Positions 33,411 to 42,004 of a DNA stretch of 64,000 bases are shown piece by piece. Position 1 is the first letter of the stretch, and every line of letters begins with the position of its first letter. Origin of the DNA: Methylorubrum sp. B1-46 (GTDB lineage Bacteria; Pseudomonadota; Alphaproteobacteria; Rhizobiales; Beijerinckiaceae); assembly GCF_021117295.1 (NCBI RefSeq), contig NZ_CP088247.1:4541001-4605000 (forward strand), given 5' to 3'. A program made the translations under genes and the position numbers. Below the pieces are notes generated by a model. That model did no database searches, had not been told where the DNA came from, and was given only the letters and a program-made list of their open reading frames with translations.

Positions 33411-35207
33411 ATGATCGATCTCGGCGTCGCGCCGGCCGCGTCGGCGCGGGCGGAGGGGATCCGGCCGCCGGCCGCCTTGCTGGCCGGCCTCCTGAACCGC
33501 GTGGATCGGGTACTGTCCTTCGGGGCGGCGAGCCATCTCCGGGCCTGCCTTCTGCTTCTGCTCATCGGGCTCGCGAGTTTCCTGCCGGGCTTCGCCTCGC
33601 TCCAGCCGATGGACCGGGATGAGCCGCGCTTCGCCCAGGCCTCCAAGCAGATGCTGGAGACGGGCGACCTCGTCGATATCCGCTTCCAGGCCGAGGCGCG
33701 CCACAAGAAGCCGGTCGGGATCTACTGGGCACAGGCCGCCGCTGTGGCCGCCGGCGAGGCGCTCGGCGTCCCGCGGGCGCGCACGCAGATCGGTCTCTAC
33801 CGCATCCCCTCCCTCCTCGGCGCGCTGGCGGCGACCCTGCTGACCTACTGGGCGGCGCTCGCCCTGCTCGACCGGCGCCGGGCGCTGCTGGCGGCGGCGC
33901 TGTTTTCCGCCTGCATCATGCTCTCGGCCGAAGCGCGGCTGGCCAAGACCGACGCGCTGCTCACCGCCTGTTCGGTCGCCGCCTTCGGCGCGCTCGCCCG
34001 CGCCTGGCTCGGCCGCGCCCAGCTGGAGCGCCGCCGCGGTCCGGCCTCGCTCGGGACGGCGCTCGTCTTCTGGCTCGGGATCGCCCTCGGCGTGCTCGTG
34101 AAGGGGCCGATGGTGCCGCTGTTTGCCGGCCTCGCCGCCCTCGTCCTCTCCTTACGCGAGGGCTCCGCCCGCTGGCTCCTCGACCTCCGGCCGCGGCTGG
34201 GGCTCCTCATCACGCTGGTCGTGGTGGCGCCCTGGTTCCTGGCGATCGCCTGGAAGAGCGGCGGCGCCTTCTTCGGCGAGGCGGTGGGGCGCGACATGCT
34301 CGGCAAGGTCGGCTCCGGTGCCGAGAAGCATTGGGGCCCGCCTGGCGCCTACGCACTCGCCTTCTTCGCCACCTTCTGGCCGGGCGCGGCCTTCGCCGCC
34401 CTGGCGATCCCCTTCGCTTGGGCGCGGCGGGGCGAGGAGGCAGTGGCGCTGCTGCTGGCCTGGATCGTGCCGATGTGGCTGATCTTCGAGGCGGTGCCGA
34501 CCAAGCTGCCGCACTACGTCCTGCCGCTGATGCCGGCGGTGGCGATCCTCACCGTGCTGGCGCTGTCGCGCGGCGCGCTCGACCCGCGCCGTCCGGGCGC
34601 GCGCTGGGTGGCGGGTCTCGTCGTGCTGATCCCGGTTGGGCTGACGCTGGGCCTGAGCCTCGCCGCATGGCGCCTCGATCACGTGCTGCCGCTCGCCGCC
34701 CTGCCGCTGCTCCTCGCCGCCTGCGCCCTGGCGGCGCTCGCCTGGGCCGTCTTCGCGCAAGGCGGCCGGCAAAGAGCGGGGCAACGGGCCGGGGAGGGCG
34801 CTCTGGCCCTCGGCATCGCCGCCTCGGTGGTGCTGTCGGCCGCCGTCTTCGGCCTGACCCAACCGGTGCTGCAGAGTCTCAAGGTCTCGCCGCGTCTCGC
34901 CGCGATCCGCGACGCCCTGCCCTGCGAGGCTCCGCGCGTGGCGAGCCTGGGGCTCCGCGAGCCGAGCCTCGTCTTCACCATCGGCACGGATCTGGCCATG
35001 CTGAATTCCGGCGCGGAGGCCGCCGCCTTCCTGCGAGAGGGCGGCTGCCGCCTCGTGCTGGTCGAGGACCGGTTCGCAGCCGAATTCGCCGCCGCGGAAG
35101 GCGGGCTCCCGCTGAGCCCCGCCGGCCGGGTCACGGGCTTCAACATCAACGGCGGCAAGCCGGTCGGGGTCTCCGCCTACGCCGCGCTGCCGGGCGCCAC
35201 ACCATGA
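33411..35207 (+). CDS. ArnT-like membrane glycosyltransferase (GT83)
   Basis: A 598-residue protein with about 12 membrane helices and a periplasmic C-terminal domain. The first loop carries the catalytic-type motif MDRDEPRFAQASKQMLETGD, with HKKPVGIYWAQA after it, the signature of ArnT/PMT enzymes that transfer a sugar from a lipid carrier to lipid A. The probable start is ATG 33411. Frame-matched ATGs at 33381, 33393 and 33402 and an open frame back to 33153 leave some doubt. It overlaps the GT2 gene by four bases (ATGA at 35204-35207) and is followed by a LAB_N gene, so an envelope lipid modification pathway is likely. Confidence 0.88.
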   Translation: MIDLGVAPAASARAEGIRPPAALLAGLLNRVDRVLSFGAASHLRACLLLLLIGLASFLPGFASLQPMDRDEPRFAQASKQMLETGDLVDIRFQAEARHKKPVGIYWAQAAAVAAGEALGVPRARTQIGLYRIPSLLGALAATLLTYWAALALLDRRRALLAAALFSACIMLSAEARLAKTDALLTACSVAAFGALARAWLGRAQLERRRGPASLGTALVFWLGIALGVLVKGPMVPLFAGLAALVLSLREGSARWLLDLRPRLGLLITLVVVAPWFLAIAWKSGGAFFGEAVGRDMLGKVGSGAEKHWGPPGAYALAFFATFWPGAAFAALAIPFAWARRGEEAVALLLAWIVPMWLIFEAVPTKLPHYVLPLMPAVAILTVLALSRGALDPRRPGARWVAGLVVLIPVGLTLGLSLAAWRLDHVLPLAALPLLLAACALAALAWAVFAQGGRQRAGQRAGEGALALGIAASVVLSAAVFGLTQPVLQSLKVSPRLAAIRDALPCEAPRVASLGLREPSLVFTIGTDLAMLNSGAEAAAFLREGGCRLVLVEDRFAAEFAAAEGGLPLSPAGRVTGFNINGGKPVGVSAYAALPGATP

Positions 35208-35971
35208 GCATGACGAACGATCCCGAGCCGCGCCTCAGCGTGGTGGTGCCGGTGAAGAACGAGGCCGGCAACATCGAGGCGCTGGTGGCCGAGATCGGCC
35301 ATGCCTGCCACAACCTTGCGCCGTTCGAGGTCATCTACGTCGATGACGGCTCAACGGACGAGACCCTGGCCACGCTCCAGGGGCTGCGGGGCAAGCATCC
35401 CTGGCTCCGAGTCGTGCGCCACGACCGCAGCGGCGGCCAGAGCGGGGCGGTGCGCAGCGGCGTGCTGCGCGCCCGTGCGCCCGTCATTGCCACCCTCGAC
35501 GGCGATGGCCAGAACGACCCCTCCTTCATCCCCGTGCTCTTCGCCGCCCTCGAACAGGGCGGCGCGAGCATCGGCCTCGCCCAGGGTCAGCGGATCGGCC
35601 GAAAAGGGGCCTGGAAGCAATTCCAGTCGAAGATCGCCAACGGCGTGCGCGGAAAGATCCTGAAGGACGCCACCCGCGACACCGGCTGCGGCCTCAAGGT
35701 GTTCCGTCGCGAGGTCTACCTCGCGCTGCCCTATTTCGACGCGCTCCACCGCTTCATGCCGGCGCTCGTCACCCGCGAGGGGTTCGGGGTGGTCCACCGC
35801 GACGTGGTGGACCGGCCGCGCTTCACCGGCCGCTCGAATTACGGGATGTTCGACCGGCTCTGGGTCGGCATCCTCGATCTGGCCGGGGTGTGGTGGCTGA
35901 TCCGGCGGCGGCGCCCGGCCCCGCGGGCCGAGGATGTGCCCGAGGACCTGCCGCACAGCGAGACCCGGTGA
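35204..35971 (+). CDS. Family 2 glycosyltransferase, polyprenol-phosphate type
   Basis: A 255-residue GT2 enzyme of the DPM1/ArnC type. LSVVVPVKNEAGNIEALV opens the nucleotide-sugar fold, DDGSTD and LDGDGQNDP give the metal-binding aspartates, and the C-terminal part lacks the two membrane helices of ArnC, ending hydrophilic. It should load a sugar on undecaprenyl phosphate for the adjacent ArnT-like enzyme. Translation is coupled to that gene by an ATGA overlap, and LAB_N follows after 4 bp. The sugar (aminoarabinose, galacturonic acid or other) cannot be told. Confidence 0.9.
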   Translation: MSMTNDPEPRLSVVVPVKNEAGNIEALVAEIGHACHNLAPFEVIYVDDGSTDETLATLQGLRGKHPWLRVVRHDRSGGQSGAVRSGVLRARAPVIATLDGDGQNDPSFIPVLFAALEQGGASIGLAQGQRIGRKGAWKQFQSKIANGVRGKILKDATRDTGCGLKVFRREVYLALPYFDALHRFMPALVTREGFGVVHRDVVDRPRFTGRSNYGMFDRLWVGILDLAGVWWLIRRRRPAPRAEDVPEDLPHSETR

Positions 35972-35975
35972 CCCC

Positions 35976-36305
35976 ATGCTGATCCAGCTCGCCGAGGACC
36001 TCCCGGCCTATTTCTACGACGTGTTCGTCACCCGCTTCGATTTCTGGCTGGTGTTCGGCATCGGGGCGCAGCTCGTGTTCGGCTCGCGCTTCATCCTGCA
36101 ATGGATCGCCAGCGAGCGGGCGGGCAAGAGCGTGATGCCGCTCTCGTTCTGGTTCCTGTCGATCCTCGGCGGGCTGATGACCCTGGTCTACGGCTTCGTG
36201 CGCCGGGAGCCGGTGATCATCATCGGCCAGGGCCTCTCGACCGTCATCTACCTGCGCAACCTCGCCCTGATCTTTCGCGAGCGGCGCCGCGCCCGCAACA
36301 GCTGA
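35976..36305 (+). CDS. Lipid A biosynthesis N-terminal domain (LAB_N) membrane protein
   Basis: A 109-residue protein with three membrane helices and the LAB_N pattern: FWLVFGIGAQLVFGSRFILQW, then SVMPLSFWFLSILGG, then the PVIIIGQGLSTVIYLRNL segment. LAB_N proteins accompany ArnT and GT2 genes in many Proteobacteria and resemble small transporter or flippase-type subunits. It is the third gene of the operon (33411-36305), 4 bp after the GT2 gene, and is followed 15 bp later by DUF2721. Confidence 0.88.
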   Translation: MLIQLAEDLPAYFYDVFVTRFDFWLVFGIGAQLVFGSRFILQWIASERAGKSVMPLSFWFLSILGGLMTLVYGFVRREPVIIIGQGLSTVIYLRNLALIFRERRRARNS

Positions 36306-36320
36306 GACGGGCCGGACCGC

Positions 36321-36794
36321 ATGTTCCCGACCGGTTTCGAGGCGGCCGACCCCGAGAGCATCGCCCACATCATTCAGGTGGCGCTCGCCCCCGCCTTCCT
36401 GCTCTCGGCGCTGGCGACCCTGCTCAACGTGTTCTCGACCCGGCTGGGCCGCGTCGCCGACAAGGTCGATGCGCTCTCGGCCAGCCTGCCCGGCGCGAAC
36501 GCGGAGGCGCGGGCGACGCTGGCCCTGCGCCTCGCCTACCTGCGCCGCCGCTCACTCCTGCTCGACGGCGCCGTGGTGCTGGCGAGCCTCGGCGGCGTGA
36601 TGACGGGGGCGGCCGTGCTGACCCTGTTCGTCGGCGCGCTCAGGGACGCCTCCGCGGCCTCGGTTCTGCTCGCCTGCTTCGGCCTCGCGCTTGCCTGCAC
36701 CATCCTGGCGATCCTGGCCTTTCTCGCTGAGATCCGTCTGGCCGGCCGGGGCATAAGGCTTGAGGTCGAGCGCAAGCAGGACCGGGCGGCGTAA
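36321..36794 (+). CDS. DUF2721 membrane protein
   Basis: A 157-residue protein with three membrane helices. The DUF2721 pattern is visible in IQVALAPAFLLSALATLLNVFSTRLGRV near the N-terminus, followed by a cytoplasmic loop with LRLAYLRRRS and two more helices. The function is unknown. It is probably the last gene of the lipid-modification operon because only 15 bp separate it from LAB_N. A long palindromic repeat follows its stop. Confidence 0.82.
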   Translation: MFPTGFEAADPESIAHIIQVALAPAFLLSALATLLNVFSTRLGRVADKVDALSASLPGANAEARATLALRLAYLRRRSLLLDGAVVLASLGGVMTGAAVLTLFVGALRDASAASVLLACFGLALACTILAILAFLAEIRLAGRGIRLEVERKQDRAA

Positions 36795-36811
36795 GGCTTG
36801 CCACCGCGCCA

Positions 36812-36905
36812 CCGTCATCGCGAGCGCCAGCGAAGCGATCCAGGCCGCCGCCTCATCCGGAGTGGTTGCGTCCTGGATCGCTTCGGCTCCGCCTCGCGAT
36901 GACGG
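36812..36905. repeat. 94-bp palindromic interspersed repeat between convergent genes
   Basis: CCGTCATCGCGAG (36812-36824) is the exact complement of CTCGCGATGACGG (36893-36905). CGAAGCGATCCAGG (36831-36844) is the exact complement of CCTGGATCGCTTCG (36872-36885). This resembles the 'tcatcgcgag...gaagcgatccagg' repeat common between genes in this order. It lies between the convergent DUF2721 and monooxygenase genes and could act as a bidirectional terminator. Confidence 0.85.
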
Positions 36906-36912
36906 AAAGCGC

Positions 36913-38427
36913 TCAGCCTGGGGCTGATGCCGCAGAGGGGCGTTGCCCGATATCCGCAGACCGATGTGGATCGAAGAGGCTGTAATCCTCCGCCCGCATC
37001 CGCTCGGTGCCGCGCACGTAATCACTCACGGTGCCGGGCCAGAGCGTGCGGTTGCGCCCCGATCGGTCGAGATACCAGCTGCCGCAGCCGCCTTCGGTCC
37101 AGATGCTGCCCTCCATCCGGGCATCGACCTCGGCGCGGAAGCGCGCTTGCGCCTCGGGCCGCACCTCCAGCACGCCGCCGGGATGGTCCCGCAGCCGCTC
37201 CAGCGCGTCGAGGACATGGGCGACCTGGGCCTCGACCATCAGGAGCACCGAGTTGTGCCCGAGCCCGGTATTGGGGCCGAGCAGCAGGAAGAAGTTCGGA
37301 AAGCCCGCGACCGAAACCCCGTGGAAGGCGTCCGCCCCGCCCTTCCAGGCCTGGAGCAGGCTGAGGCCATCGCGCCCGATCACCTCGGTGCGCAGGAGGC
37401 TGCCGCCGGGAGAGAAGCCGGTGGCGAAGATCAGCACGTCGAGCGGATGCTCGGTTCCGTCCGCGGTGACGACGCCGTGGGGCAGCACCGCGCGGATCGG
37501 GGCGGTGACAAGGCTCGCATGGGGCCGGGCCAGGGCCGGGTAATAGTCGTCGGAGAGGAGCACACGCTTGCACCCGAGGCGGTAATCGGGCGTAAGCCGC
37601 TCGCGCAGGTCCGGGTCGGCGATCGAAGCGGCGAGGTGCCGGCGTGCTCCCGCTTCGGCGAGTGCAGTGATGGTCGAGACGCGGGTGAAGCCGAGAAGCG
37701 CCGCGGCCTCCCGGCGCCAGAACAGCGAGGCGCGGTAGAGCCGGCGCAGGGGCGCGAGCCGCATCAGGCGTCGGCGCCCGCCTCCGACCGGGCGGTCGCC
37801 GCGGGGCAGGATCCAGGGGGCCGAGCGCTGGAACTGCGTGAGGTGGGCGACCTGGTCGACGATTTCCGGCACGAACTGCACCGCGCTCGCCCCCGTGCCG
37901 ATGACGCCGACGCGCTTGCCCCGCAGGTCGCAGGCATGGTCCCAGGCCGCGGAGTGGAAGGCGGTGCCGGCGAAGCTGTCCAGGCCGGGCAGGCGGGGCA
38001 GGGCCGGGTGGTGCAGGGCGCCCATCGCGCCCACCAGCACGCGGGCGCAGACGTCGCCCCGGTCGGTCTCGACCCGCCACAGGCCCGCGGCCGCATCGAA
38101 GACGGCGCGCTCGACGCGGGTCTCCAGCCGCAGGAGCGGCGCGAGGCCGTGCGCGGCGACGAGCCCCTCCAGATAGCTCTGAATCTCGGGCTGGGGCGCG
38201 AACAGGCGGCTCCAGTCGGATTTCGGGGCAAAGGAAAGGGAGTAGAGTTGCGAGGGCACGTCGCAGGCCGCCCCCGGATAGGTGTTCTCCCGCCACGTCC
38301 CGCCGACGCCCGCGGCCTTTTCCAGCACGACGAGGCGGTCGAACCCGGCCTGCCGCGCGCGGATCGCCATGGCGAGCCCGGAGAAGCCGGCGCCGACGAT
38401 GACAAAGTCGAGGGGCGCCTCGCTCAT
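36913..38427 (-). CDS. Baeyer-Villiger-type flavin monooxygenase
   Basis: A 504-residue FAD/NADPH monooxygenase. Two Rossmann motifs (VGAGFSGLAM at 11-20 and VGVIGTGASAVQ at about 173-184) flank the Baeyer-Villiger fingerprint FxGxxxHxxxW, here FAGTAFHSAAW at 152-162. NTGLGHNS lies near the C-terminus. Such enzymes insert oxygen next to a ketone to give an ester or lactone. ATG 38427 overlaps the esterase stop by four bases, and an SDR precedes that. The open frame continues to 39165, but that part is antisense to the esterase. The substrate is unknown; long-chain or cyclic ketones are typical. Confidence 0.9.
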   Translation of the reverse strand: MSEAPLDFVIVGAGFSGLAMAIRARQAGFDRLVVLEKAAGVGGTWRENTYPGAACDVPSQLYSLSFAPKSDWSRLFAPQPEIQSYLEGLVAAHGLAPLLRLETRVERAVFDAAAGLWRVETDRGDVCARVLVGAMGALHHPALPRLPGLDSFAGTAFHSAAWDHACDLRGKRVGVIGTGASAVQFVPEIVDQVAHLTQFQRSAPWILPRGDRPVGGGRRRLMRLAPLRRLYRASLFWRREAAALLGFTRVSTITALAEAGARRHLAASIADPDLRERLTPDYRLGCKRVLLSDDYYPALARPHASLVTAPIRAVLPHGVVTADGTEHPLDVLIFATGFSPGGSLLRTEVIGRDGLSLLQAWKGGADAFHGVSVAGFPNFFLLLGPNTGLGHNSVLLMVEAQVAHVLDALERLRDHPGGVLEVRPEAQARFRAEVDARMEGSIWTEGGCGSWYLDRSGRNRTLWPGTVSDYVRGTERMRAEDYSLFDPHRSADIGQRPSAASAPG

Positions 38428-39338
38428 GCGGCGGACCCCTTCTCGGACTGGGCGTCCACCCGGAGGGCACGGTGCAGGAAGGCTGCCGCCCCGTCGAGGG
38501 AGCGGCGCGCCTCGGGCAGGAAGCTCTCGGCGAGTTGCCAAGCATGCGCCACCACGGGGAAGACGGTGAGTTCGACCGGCACGCCCGCTTCCCGCGCCTT
38601 CTCGGCGAGCCGCAAGGAATCGTCGCGCAGGATCTCGCGGGCGCCGACATGGATCAGGAGCGGCGGGAAGCCGGAAAAGTCGGCCTCGATCGGCGAGGCG
38701 CGCGGGTCGGCGGGATCGGCCCCGGCGAGGTAGGCCGGCACGAGCCGCATCAGAGATTCCGGGCGGAACATCGCGTCGCGCCGTCCATTCGTGCGGAACG
38801 AGGCGCTGCGGCCGATCAGGTCGGTGGCCGGCGAGAACAGGGCGGCGGCCGCGGGCGGGTGCAGGCCGAGGCGGCGCGCCTCGATGATCGTGGTCAGCGC
38901 CAGGGTGCCGCCCGCGGAATCCCCGGCCACGACTGCCGGTCCGGCCGGCGCGAGCGCGGCCCAGACGGCCGCGCAATCCTCGACGGCGGCGGGGAAGGGG
39001 TGCTCCGGCGCCAACCGGTAATCCGGGGTGAACACCCGGAAGCCGGCCCTGGCGAAATGCCCGGTGACCGGACGGTAGACCTGCGCCGAGCAGGCGATGA
39101 AGCCGCCGCCGTGGAGGTAGAGCAGGGTGGGGCGCTCGCCGCCCGCCGCTTCGGCCTGCGCCCACTCGCCGGGCACGCCGCCGACCACGCCGGGCGTGAA
39201 GGCGACGCCGGCAGGCGCCGGGAACCGGGCGCCCTCGAAGGCGCGGCGGATCGCGTAGACGTCGAGAGTCCGGCCGATCCGCCGCTTCACCGCGAGGCGG
39301 ATGGCGAGATCGTAGATGTGGGCGCGCAGGCTCGCCAT
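38424..39338 (-). CDS. Alpha/beta hydrolase, hormone-sensitive-lipase-type esterase
   Basis: A 304-residue esterase. The oxyanion motif HGGGF lies in LLYLHGGGFIACS, the nucleophile elbow is GDSAGG, the Asp is in REILRDDSLRLAEK or just before it, and the His is in VVAHAW. It belongs to the HSL-like (GDSAG) group acting on short to medium acyl esters and lactones. ATG 39338 is followed by a normal start (MASLRAHIYD). It lies between an SDR (17 bp upstream) and the Baeyer-Villiger enzyme (four-base overlap), so it probably hydrolyses the ester made by the latter. Confidence 0.88.
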   Translation of the reverse strand: MASLRAHIYDLAIRLAVKRRIGRTLDVYAIRRAFEGARFPAPAGVAFTPGVVGGVPGEWAQAEAAGGERPTLLYLHGGGFIACSAQVYRPVTGHFARAGFRVFTPDYRLAPEHPFPAAVEDCAAVWAALAPAGPAVVAGDSAGGTLALTTIIEARRLGLHPPAAAALFSPATDLIGRSASFRTNGRRDAMFRPESLMRLVPAYLAGADPADPRASPIEADFSGFPPLLIHVGAREILRDDSLRLAEKAREAGVPVELTVFPVVAHAWQLAESFLPEARRSLDGAAAFLHRALRVDAQSEKGSAA

Positions 39339-39355
39339 ACTCGTTCGTCTCGAAT

Positions 39356-40180
39356 TCACGTATCTCGAAGGGCGCGGCGGATCAGCGACCAGTAGCGCAC
39401 CGGCATCAGGCGCTGGATCAGCACGGCGCGGCGGGCATCGGAGCCGATCAGCACGCGGGGCGCCCGCGTCTCGATCCCGCGCAGGATCGCCGCGGCCGCG
39501 GTTTCCGGGCGCAGGATCAGCAGGCGCTCGAAGGCGGCGAGCCCCGCGGCGGCCTCGCGCGGATCCTTGGCGCGGGGCGTGCGGGCGTTGCGGGCGATGG
39601 CAGTGGCGACGCCGCCCGGATGCACCAGGGTAACGCCGAGCCCGGTCCCCTCGCATTCGTGGCGCAGGGCCTCGGTGAAGCCGCGCACGGCGAACTTGCT
39701 CGCCGCGTAGGCCGCCTGCCCCGCCGGCGCAATGATGCCGAACAGGCTCGACAGGTTGACGATCTGCGCCTGGGGCTCGGCTCGCAGCAGCGGCAGGCAG
39801 GCATGGGTCAGCCGCATCACCGCGTGCAGGTTCACGTCCATCAGCCAGTCGATATCGGCTGGGTCGGTCTCCTCGAACCGCCCGCCGAGCGCCACCCCGG
39901 CATTGTTGACGAGAAGCTGCAGCCCGCCGTGACGGGCCCGGACCGCCTCCGGCAGGGCCAGCAGCGCCGCGCGGTCGGTCAGGTCGAGCACGTGTTCGCT
40001 CACCGCGACACCGGCGGCGCGGGCGGCCTGCGCCGTCCGGGCGAGGCCTTCTGCGTCCCGGTCGGCGAGCGCCAGGGCGCAGCCGCGCGCGGCCAGCGCG
40101 AGGCTCAAGGCCGCGCCGATCCCGCTCGCCGCTCCCGTGACGAGGGCGGTGCGGCCCCGCAGAACGAAGCGCTGTCCCAT
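39356..40180 (-). CDS. Short-chain dehydrogenase/reductase
   Basis: A 274-residue classical SDR. The cofactor motif TGAASGIG is at 15-22, NNAGVA at about 92-97, catalytic Ser in VNLSSLFG, and the YAASK catalytic pair. The Asp after the second strand (ADRDAEGLA) suggests NAD(H). It probably oxidises an alcohol to the ketone used by the monooxygenase. It is the first gene of the operon SDR-esterase-monooxygenase, with SelO ending 6 bp before it on the same strand. Confidence 0.88.
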   Translation of the reverse strand: MGQRFVLRGRTALVTGAASGIGAALSLALAARGCALALADRDAEGLARTAQAARAAGVAVSEHVLDLTDRAALLALPEAVRARHGGLQLLVNNAGVALGGRFEETDPADIDWLMDVNLHAVMRLTHACLPLLRAEPQAQIVNLSSLFGIIAPAGQAAYAASKFAVRGFTEALRHECEGTGLGVTLVHPGGVATAIARNARTPRAKDPREAAAGLAAFERLLILRPETAAAAILRGIETRAPRVLIGSDARRAVLIQRLMPVRYWSLIRRALRDT

Positions 40181-40186
40181 CGCCTC

Positions 40187-41749
40187 TCAGCTCTCCGGGG
40201 GGAGGGGGCGCGTGCCGGTGGCCTCGGCCATGGTCTCGATCGCGGCCAGCTTGGCGTGGAACGCCGACCAGTCGTTGGCCTCCGCGATCGGCGCCCAGAG
40301 CGCCTCGACCTCGTCGATCAGCATCGTGCAGGGGTTTTCGCGGGCGAAATAGGGATGGTCGAGGTTGGCATTGGCAGAGGGCCGCATCGCCTGGAGCGCG
40401 GCATGGACCGGGCGGAAGGCGTCGCCGGCGTAGTGCTCGCCCGCCGGGCTCCGGGCGGCGCGAGGCTCGCTTGCCAGCCCGCCGCGCCAGTCGAAGAAGA
40501 CCTGCTCGAACGGAGCGCGACTCTTTTCGAGAAAGGCCCAGAAGGCGCCGACCAGCCGGTGGACCGCCCCCTCGCCCTCCCCCTGCGCGGGCGTCACCCC
40601 GAGCCGGAACAGGATCGTCTCGGCGAAGGCGTCCTGAAGTGCCGGGCCGAAGCTCTTGAGTCCCGCCTCCAGCCGCTCCTTGGGGACGAGGCCGAGCAGG
40701 CAATCGGCCAGCCGGCTCAGGTTCCAGAACAGGGCCTCGGGCTGGCGGCCGAAGCTGTAGAGGCCCCACTCGTCGAAATAGGCGGCGGTGAAAGCCGGAT
40801 CGTGCACGGGCACGAAGCGCCAGGGGCCGTAATCGAAGCTCTCGCCGGTGACGTTGATGTTGTCGGTGTTGAGCACGCCATGGACGAAGCCCGCGGCCAT
40901 CCACTGCGCCCCCATCCGCGCCACCCGCGCGACCATCGCCTCGAAGAACTGGGCCGCGCGCTCGGCCGTCTCGGCCTCTTGGATGCCGGGATAGTAGGTC
41001 TCGACCACGTGATCGACGAGGTGGGCGATGGCCTCCGGCTGTTCGAGGAACAGGAAGCGCTGGAAGGTGCCGATGCGCAGGTGCGAGTGCGACAGCCGCA
41101 CCAGCACAGCCGAACGGGTGGGAGAGGGCTCGTCGCCTCGCTCCAGCGCCTCGCCGGTCTCGATCAGGCTGAAGGATTTCGAGGTCTCGACGCCGAGCGC
41201 CTCCAGCATGGCGGTGGCGAGCACCTCGCGCACGCCGCCCTTCAGGGTGAGCCGACCGTCCGCCCCGCGCGACCAGGGTGTCGTTCCGCTGCCCTTGGTG
41301 CCGAGATCGAGCAGCCGGCGATCATGGAGGTCATGGAGTTGCGCGAACAGGAAGCCGCGCCCGTCGCCGAGATCGGGATTGTAGGAGCGGAACTGGTGGC
41401 CGTGATAGCGCAGCGCCAGCGGGTGCTCGAACGAGCCGGGCAGGGGGGTGAACCGCGCGAAATGGGCGATCCAGGCCTCGTCCGACAGCGCGTCGAGCCC
41501 GACGCGGCGCGCCCAGGACTGATTGCGGTAGCGCAGGATCGCCGAGGGGAAATCGGCGGGCGCCACGACGTCGAAGAAGTCGGGTCCGAGATCGGCGTGG
41601 CGGCGCGAGGGTCTGAAATCGGGCAGGGGTTCGGCTCCGGTGCGGCGGGAGGAGTCGGGCAGGCGAGGGGGAACGTCAAGCCGACGAAAGGGTGAACCCA
41701 GGGCGATCGCTTGAAAGCGATCACCCTGGATTTTTGTTGCTGGCCTCAA
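40187..41749 (-). CDS. selO: SelO/YdiU protein adenylyltransferase (pseudokinase AMPylase)
   Basis: A SelO-family protein of up to 520 residues that AMPylates target proteins through an inverted-ATP kinase fold. Visible motifs are ALRYHGHQF, NPDLGDGRGFLF, GTKGSGTTPWSRGADGRL and HGVLNTDNINVTGESFDYGPW. The C-terminal Cys or Sec found in some members is absent (ends PLPPES). The start is uncertain: the frame opens at TTG 41749, but no ATG or GTG exists before about residue 60. Translation from 41749 would pass through a hairpin at 41698-41729, so the real start may be an internal TTG or CTG after it. Confidence 0.85.
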   Translation of the reverse strand: MRPATKIQGDRFQAIALGSPFRRLDVPPRLPDSSRRTGAEPLPDFRPSRRHADLGPDFFDVVAPADFPSAILRYRNQSWARRVGLDALSDEAWIAHFARFTPLPGSFEHPLALRYHGHQFRSYNPDLGDGRGFLFAQLHDLHDRRLLDLGTKGSGTTPWSRGADGRLTLKGGVREVLATAMLEALGVETSKSFSLIETGEALERGDEPSPTRSAVLVRLSHSHLRIGTFQRFLFLEQPEAIAHLVDHVVETYYPGIQEAETAERAAQFFEAMVARVARMGAQWMAAGFVHGVLNTDNINVTGESFDYGPWRFVPVHDPAFTAAYFDEWGLYSFGRQPEALFWNLSRLADCLLGLVPKERLEAGLKSFGPALQDAFAETILFRLGVTPAQGEGEGAVHRLVGAFWAFLEKSRAPFEQVFFDWRGGLASEPRAARSPAGEHYAGDAFRPVHAALQAMRPSANANLDHPYFARENPCTMLIDEVEALWAPIAEANDWSAFHAKLAAIETMAEATGTRPLPPES

Positions 41750-41900
41750 TCACCGGCGCCCGCCTCCGCGGGCTCAGGCTTTCGCTCCGATCGACGCCTC
41801 GGCCAAAGCCGAGGCCTGCTCCGCGCAGCGCTCTTCGCGCCGCGAAGCCGCTCAAGCGGCTTCGAGCAATGGCCCTTAGGGTGAACCCGGCAGCGGGGAG
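41690..41900. repeat. Cluster of hairpins upstream of selO and the EamA gene
   Basis: Several stem-loops lie in a row in this divergent region: a long one around AGGGCGATCGCTT and AAGCGATCACCCT (about 41698-41729), GCCTCGGC-caaa-GCCGAGGC near 41805-41824, and CGAAGCCGCT-ca-AGCGGCTTCG near 41850-41875. The short direct repeat AGGGTGAACCC flanks the block on both sides (about 41689 and 41877). This looks like a composite palindromic element rather than ordinary promoter DNA. Confidence 0.6.
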
Positions 41901-42004
41901 GGATGATCCCTTCACCGAATGGCTGCCGTGCCCTTCCGTGGCTATTCCGCGTCCTGCGCGGCATGGCATCGGACCGGTACGAGCCCCGAGCACGGATTCC
42001 CTGC

